From Clostridium sp. UBA3947 (GTDB lineage: Bacteria; Bacillota; Clostridia; Clostridiales; Clostridiaceae): a DNA stretch of 8,791 bases. A program made the position numbers and the translations under genes. Below, piece after piece: positions 5,810 through 8,791 of this stretch. The notes beneath the pieces were generated by a model. That model worked only from the letters and a program-made list of their open reading frames with translations, was not told the DNA's origin and searched no databases. Positions within the stretch are counted from its first letter, which is position 1. Every line of letters starts with the position of its first letter. The stretch lies in NCBI GenBank assembly GCA_002385545.1, contig DGDR01000100.1, positions 1-8,791 on the forward strand, written 5' to 3'.

Positions 5810-5998
5810 ATGTTAGTTGAATATGACCCCTGTATACTAGAGATGATTGAAGATGGTTCTTACTTTAATGTAGATTCCTCAGAGCAAGCAGACTACTATA
5901 TTTACGAAAACACAGGAGCCGTTATCCTTGAGGGAGCCTACGAACTCCCTGAACACACAACCTTTATACTAGATTACTGCAATACAATAAAAGCATAA
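5810..5998 (+). CDS. Small acidic protein of unknown function
   Basis: I do not recognise this 62-residue protein. It is strongly acidic (many Asp and Glu, only one Lys, at the end), rich in Tyr, and has two cysteines (C8 and C57). There is no signal peptide or membrane helix. Its coding status is well supported: AGGAGG at 5797-5802 is seven bases before the ATG, a promoter-like sequence lies upstream, and an intrinsic terminator begins five bases after the stop. It is therefore a stand-alone transcript. The pattern of alternating strands (YFNVDSS, ADYYIYEN, GAVILEGAYEL, TTFILDYC) suggests a small beta-rich fold. Confidence 0.7.
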   Translation: MLVEYDPCILEMIEDGSYFNVDSSEQADYYIYENTGAVILEGAYELPEHTTFILDYCNTIKA

Positions 5999-6002
5999 AT
6001 AG

Positions 6003-6030
6003 AAAAATGCGGCTGCAAGGCCGCATTTTT
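6003..6030. terminator. Bidirectional intrinsic terminator
   Basis: The 11-bp perfect stem AAAAATGCGGC (6003-6013) and GCCGCATTTTT (6020-6030) has a six-base loop and a built-in A/T run on each side. It terminates both the 62-residue gene on the plus strand and glnS on the minus strand, whose stop is at 6063. Confidence 0.95.
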
Positions 6031-6062
6031 GTGTTGTAAGATAGATGTTATATTTTAGTTTT

Positions 6063-7775
6063 TTACTTATTCTTCTTTTTCCAAGTATCCTTCATGGCTA
6101 CTATTCTATTAATAACAAGCTTATCCTTAGTAGTGTATTTGTTATCTACTGTGAAATAACCATTTCTGATAAACTGGAACTTATCTTCAGGCTTTGCACC
6201 ATCAATAAAAGGCTCTATATAGCAATTTTCAAGTATTTCTATGGAATTTGGATTTAAGTTTTCCTTCCAATCCTCTACATCTGGTTTTTGCTCTTCTTCT
6301 GGTAGCATTAATCTGTCATATAATCTTACCTCAGCCTTTACTGCATGTTCAATGGATACCCAATGAATAGTTCCCTTTACCTTACGTCCATCTGGTGCAT
6401 TTCCTCCCCTGGTTTCAGGGTCATAGGTGCAGTGTAGCTCTATGATGTTACCGTTCTCGTCCTTTATAGCTTCCTGGCATTTTACAAAGTAAGCATTTCT
6501 TAATCTAACCTCATTACCAGGGAACAATCTAAAGTATCCCTTTGGAGGATTTTCCATATAGTCATCCTGCTCAATATAAATTTCCCTTGAGAAAGGTACT
6601 TTTCTTGAACCCAAATCAGGATTTTCAGGGTTATTCGGAGCGTCAAACCATTCTACCTGTCCTTCAGGATAATTAGTTATAACCACCTTTAAAGGTCTTA
6701 ATACTGCCATTATGCAAGGAACCTTAGCCTTTAAATCCTCTCTTATGCTATGCTCTAGCATGGCCACATCTACAGTACTTTCATTTCTGGATATACCTAT
6801 TTCCCCTAAGAAGTGCTTTATAGCTTCAGGAGTATAGCCTCTTCTTCGTAGGGCACGTAAGGTAGGAAGTCTTGGATCATCCCAACCATCTACATAACCA
6901 TTTAATACTAGGTCTCTTAAATACCTTTTACTCATAACCACACCAGTTAGGTTCATTCTTCCGAACTCTCTCTGCTTTGGTGGATGAGGTATTTCACAAG
7001 CATTCAATACCCATTCATAAAGAGGTCTGTGATCTATAAACTCTGCGGAACAAAGAGAATGGGTAATTCCTTCCTTAGCATCCTGTAAAGGATGGGCAAA
7101 GTCATACATTGGATAAATGCACCACTTATCTCCTGTCCTATAATGCTTTGTATACTGAATTCTATATATTACTGGGTCTCTCATGTTCATATTTGGTGAA
7201 GCCATATCTATCTTAGCTCTTAGCACCTTAGCTCCTGCTGGGAACTCCCCTTTTCTCATTCTTTCAAAGAGATCCAAATTTTCTTCTACGGAACGATTTC
7301 TGTATGGGCTTTCCTTTCCTGGTTCTGTAAGAGTTCCTCTGTACTCTCTAATTTCCTCAGGACTGAGATCATCTACATAAGCTAAACCTTTCTTTATGAG
7401 ATTTACCGCATGATTATATATATCTTCAAAATAGTCGGAGCCATAGAACAATCTATCTTCCCAATCAAAGCCCATCCATTTCATATCCTCAATAATGGAC
7501 TGTACATATTCATGGTCTTCCTTTGCTGGATTTGTATCATCAAGTCTAAGATTAAATAGACCACCATACTTTTGTGCTGCTGAGTAGCTTATATTAATGG
7601 CATAAGCACTACCTATATGCAAATATCCATTTGGCTCTGGGGGGAAACGGGTGTGTACTCTATCATAAACTCCTTCCTCTAAATCCTGTTCAATGATTTT
7701 GTAAATAAAATTTGATCTAATCTCTTCGTTTTCTGCCTTTTCAACCTTTTCTACATCCTGATTATTCTCAGCCAT
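6063..7775 (-). CDS. glnS: Glutaminyl-tRNA synthetase
   Basis: This class I aminoacyl-tRNA synthetase joins glutamine to tRNA-Gln using ATP in the cytoplasm. The HIGH motif is in PEPNGYLHIGSA (HIGS 53-56). The KMSKS counterpart is VMSKR at 280-284. The segment DAKEGITHSLCSAEFIDHRPLYEWVL (232-257) and the following helix with REFGRMNLTG separate GlnRS from glutamyl-tRNA synthetase. The C-terminal beta-barrel anticodon-binding domains are present to the end. At 570 residues it is full length, a little longer than the roughly 554 residues of the E. coli enzyme because of a charged N-terminal tail (1-20). GGAGG at 7783-7787 lies seven bases before the ATG. Most Gram-positive bacteria lack GlnRS and make Gln-tRNA through GatCAB, so its presence here points to an old transfer into some clostridia. 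It is a single gene controlled by the T-box leader at 7804-8104 and ends at the shared terminator at 6003-6030. Confidence 0.97.
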   Translation of the reverse strand: MAENNQDVEKVEKAENEEIRSNFIYKIIEQDLEEGVYDRVHTRFPPEPNGYLHIGSAYAINISYSAAQKYGGLFNLRLDDTNPAKEDHEYVQSIIEDMKWMGFDWEDRLFYGSDYFEDIYNHAVNLIKKGLAYVDDLSPEEIREYRGTLTEPGKESPYRNRSVEENLDLFERMRKGEFPAGAKVLRAKIDMASPNMNMRDPVIYRIQYTKHYRTGDKWCIYPMYDFAHPLQDAKEGITHSLCSAEFIDHRPLYEWVLNACEIPHPPKQREFGRMNLTGVVMSKRYLRDLVLNGYVDGWDDPRLPTLRALRRRGYTPEAIKHFLGEIGISRNESTVDVAMLEHSIREDLKAKVPCIMAVLRPLKVVITNYPEGQVEWFDAPNNPENPDLGSRKVPFSREIYIEQDDYMENPPKGYFRLFPGNEVRLRNAYFVKCQEAIKDENGNIIELHCTYDPETRGGNAPDGRKVKGTIHWVSIEHAVKAEVRLYDRLMLPEEEQKPDVEDWKENLNPNSIEILENCYIEPFIDGAKPEDKFQFIRNGYFTVDNKYTTKDKLVINRIVAMKDTWKKKNK

Positions 7776-7803
7776 TTTAAATCCTCCTTCTCTCTTTTCT
7801 TAC

Positions 7804-7850
7804 AAATAAAAAACCCTCGTACAAAAGGGACATTGCCTTAAGGACGAGAG
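7804..7850 (-). terminator. Regulated terminator of the glnS T-box
   Basis: Read on the minus strand, CTCTCGT (7844-7850) pairs with ACGAGGG (7814-7820, one U-G pair). An inner AAGG/CCTT helix closes the top, and TTTTTTATTT follows directly. It forms when tRNA-Gln is charged and so stops transcription before glnS. Confidence 0.9.
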
Positions 7851-8104
7851 CTAAAACTCGTGGTACCACCTTAATTTGCTTATATGTCTCCATATAAGCC
7901 TCATTAAGTAAATAATTACTCTAGCTATTAACGGTAGCCGCACCGTCGCTTTTCCCCAGCAAGTGCTAGGCTTATAGCGAAACTCAGAGACCTGGTTCAA
8001 TAAGCTTTCTTTACTCCTTCCCAGCTGCCGGAGCTCTCTTTGAAAGAAATACTTATCTACTCTTCTCTTCATAGTCATAGCATTACGAAAACTTTATATC
8101 AGAT
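7804..8104 (-). promoter_or_regulatory. T-box riboswitch leader of glnS (tRNA-Gln responsive)
   Basis: This leader RNA binds uncharged tRNA and then lets transcription enter glnS. Stem I contains AGAGAAGAGTA on its 5' side, pairs UUUCUUU with AAAGAAA, and shows the specifier loop in TGAACCAGG, where the likely codon is CAG (7992-7994, Gln). Stem III is GCTTATATG-GAGA-CATATAAGC at 7878-7899. The T-box AAGGTGGTACCACG is at 7859-7872. The antiterminator pairs AAGG (7869-7872) with CCTT (7840-7843), and ACGAG (7857-7861) with CTCGT (7844-7848). The same CTCGT can instead pair with ACGAG at 7816-7820 to form the terminator, so the two folds exclude each other. The 5' end is set by the promoter at 8111-8139. 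The specifier frame is supported by the gene it controls and not proved by sequence alone. Confidence 0.95.
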
Positions 8105-8110
8105 ACCTAA

Positions 8111-8139
8111 ATCTTATATCAATAAAGGCTTAATGTCAA
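8111..8139 (-). promoter_or_regulatory. SigA-type promoter of the glnS leader
   Basis: On the minus strand a perfect TTGACA (8134-8139), a 17-base spacer and TAAGAT (8111-8116) predict a start near 8104, just ahead of T-box stem I. It lies a few bases beyond the stop codon of the 49-residue gene, and no terminator separates the two, so readthrough from that gene into the T-box is possible. Confidence 0.8.
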
Positions 8140-8145
8140 TAGCTA

Positions 8146-8295
8146 TTACTGTGTCTCAGCTGGATTTCTGTGCACTGACTTATTTTTAGGTCTATTGTTT
8201 TGAGCTGGTCCAATATATTCAAAGACCCCCGGCCTTGTTTCTCTTAAATTTATATCTGCTAGCATCTTTTTTGTAAATTGCCCTCTAGTAGTCAT
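8146..8295 (-). CDS. Small basic protein of unknown function (49 residues)
   Basis: The reading frame is MTTRGQFTKKMLADINLRET, then RPGVFEYIGPAQNNRPKNKS, then VHRNPAETQ and TAA. The ATG at 8295 is preceded by AAGGAGG with GGAGG at 8302-8306, an ideal spacing that is the main evidence for a real gene. The protein is hydrophilic and basic, with no signal or membrane helix. The N-terminal half could form a helix and the C-terminal half, rich in Pro, Asn and Lys, looks disordered. I recognise no family. Its stop lies seven bases before the -35 of the glnS leader. It is divergent from the 73-residue gene across 184 bases (8296-8479), in which no certain promoter could be assigned. Confidence 0.6.
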   Translation of the reverse strand: MTTRGQFTKKMLADINLRETRPGVFEYIGPAQNNRPKNKSVHRNPAETQ

Positions 8296-8479
8296 ATAAT
8301 ACCTCCTTAAATATCTTCCTTTTTTTCTAACACTTTTAGTTTAAGCATAAGTTAAATAGCTTATACCAAAAGTTTATTTTATCCTATCTTCAACAAATAT
8401 AAGAATAATTTAATTTTCATTGGAAATGACTATATTTATATAAGTATTACAGACATGCATTACAATTGGAGGTGATAAT

Positions 8480-8701
8480 ATGCCAAGCTATACTGGAAAT
8501 CAGGACCTGAATAACCAAAGAGATAAGCTGTCTTCTGGTCCTGTGACACCCGGTAACTTTGGCAATTCTACATCGTCTAACTTAACAAATGACATGGAGG
8601 GTGCCTACGATAATCATTATGATCTTTTCCCTCATAACAATATTAATTCCAGTAATAAGAAGGCTGAACTAGCCTATAATTTTTTCAAAAATAGTCGTTA
8701 G
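8480..8701 (+). CDS. Small hydrophilic protein of unknown function (73 residues)
   Basis: This 73-residue protein is rich in Asn, Ser, Gly and Asp, lacks cysteine and has no membrane segment. The first 60 residues (MPSYTGNQDLNNQRDKLSSG and onwards) look disordered. The last dozen (KKAELAYNFFKNS) could form an amphipathic helix. GGAGGTGAT at 8468-8476 is an excellent ribosome binding site seven bases before the ATG, and an intrinsic terminator starts nine bases after the stop, so the gene is very likely real and transcribed alone. I recognise no family. A spore-associated protein is one possibility from composition only, and I see no SASP motif to support it. Confidence 0.7.
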   Translation: MPSYTGNQDLNNQRDKLSSGPVTPGNFGNSTSSNLTNDMEGAYDNHYDLFPHNNINSSNKKAELAYNFFKNSR

Positions 8702-8709
8702 ATAAAAGG

Positions 8710-8740
8710 ACCTGAGTTTTACTCAGGTTTTCTATTTTTT
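8710..8740 (+). terminator. Intrinsic terminator after the 73-residue gene
   Basis: The 8-bp stem ACCTGAGT (8710-8717) and ACTCAGGT (8721-8728) has a TTT loop and is followed by TTTCTATTTTTT. The remaining 51 bases to the window end hold no gene. A GAGGA at 8777-8781 could be the ribosome binding site of a gene starting beyond the edge. Confidence 0.9.
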
Positions 8741-8791
8741 ATGATAAATATTATGAATATTTAAATATTATTAAATGAGGAAATTGCACAA

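Noticed and set aside
6045..7380. Plus-strand frames at 6045-6257 and 7183-7380
   Set aside because: Both are antisense to glnS, which is unmistakable over its full length.
7851..8078. 75-residue minus-strand frame upstream of glnS
   Set aside because: It lies wholly within the T-box leader, whose conserved RNA motifs explain the sequence, and it has no ribosome binding site.

Overview
The window looks like a stretch of chromosome from a low-GC, Gram-positive, probably spore-forming anaerobe of the Clostridia. The evidence is the strongly AT-rich coding and intergenic DNA, strong AGGAGG-type ribosome binding sites before nearly every gene, intrinsic terminators, a T-box leader, a DUF3892 protein, and a sensor kinase with an IEFSDIY-type tail that I associate with clostridial PAS kinases. 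I cannot name the species. No phage, transposase or CRISPR signal is visible.

Left part (1-2981, plus strand). An orphan PAS histidine kinase occupies 182-1534. The 181 bases before it still encode, in another frame, what looks like the last part of a MASE3 membrane-sensor domain. The kinase therefore appears to be a 5'-interrupted gene (frameshift at a nine-T run, in-frame TAG at 58-60) rather than a natural soluble kinase. Next comes a 415-residue protein of unknown function with ten 7-residue R-Y-N-x-T-D-x repeats in its disordered N-terminal half, closed by a strong bidirectional terminator.

Middle part (2991-5653). A nitroreductase (minus) is divergent from a DUF3892 protein (plus). An 11-bp inverted repeat separates the latter from a convergent membrane-anchored NlpC/P60- or CHAP-like cysteine hydrolase (minus). 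After a 281-bp divergent intergenic region with CTTAAG direct repeats comes a DEDDh 3'-5' exonuclease of the KapD/ERI-1 type (plus).

Right part (5654-8791). A 62-residue acidic protein has a recognisable promoter with a palindrome in its spacer, and shares a bidirectional terminator with convergent glnS (glutaminyl-tRNA synthetase, minus). glnS is preceded by a complete T-box leader in which promoter, specifier CAG, T-box bulge, antiterminator and terminator can all be traced. Upstream lies a 49-residue small gene (minus), divergent from a 73-residue small gene (plus) that ends in its own terminator.

The genes are mostly single transcription units with their own signals, so the window reads as ordinary clostridial housekeeping and accessory DNA and not as one multi-gene system. 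The best leads are the broken MASE3 kinase, the heptad-repeat protein, the T-box discriminator question and the small genes without recognisable family.
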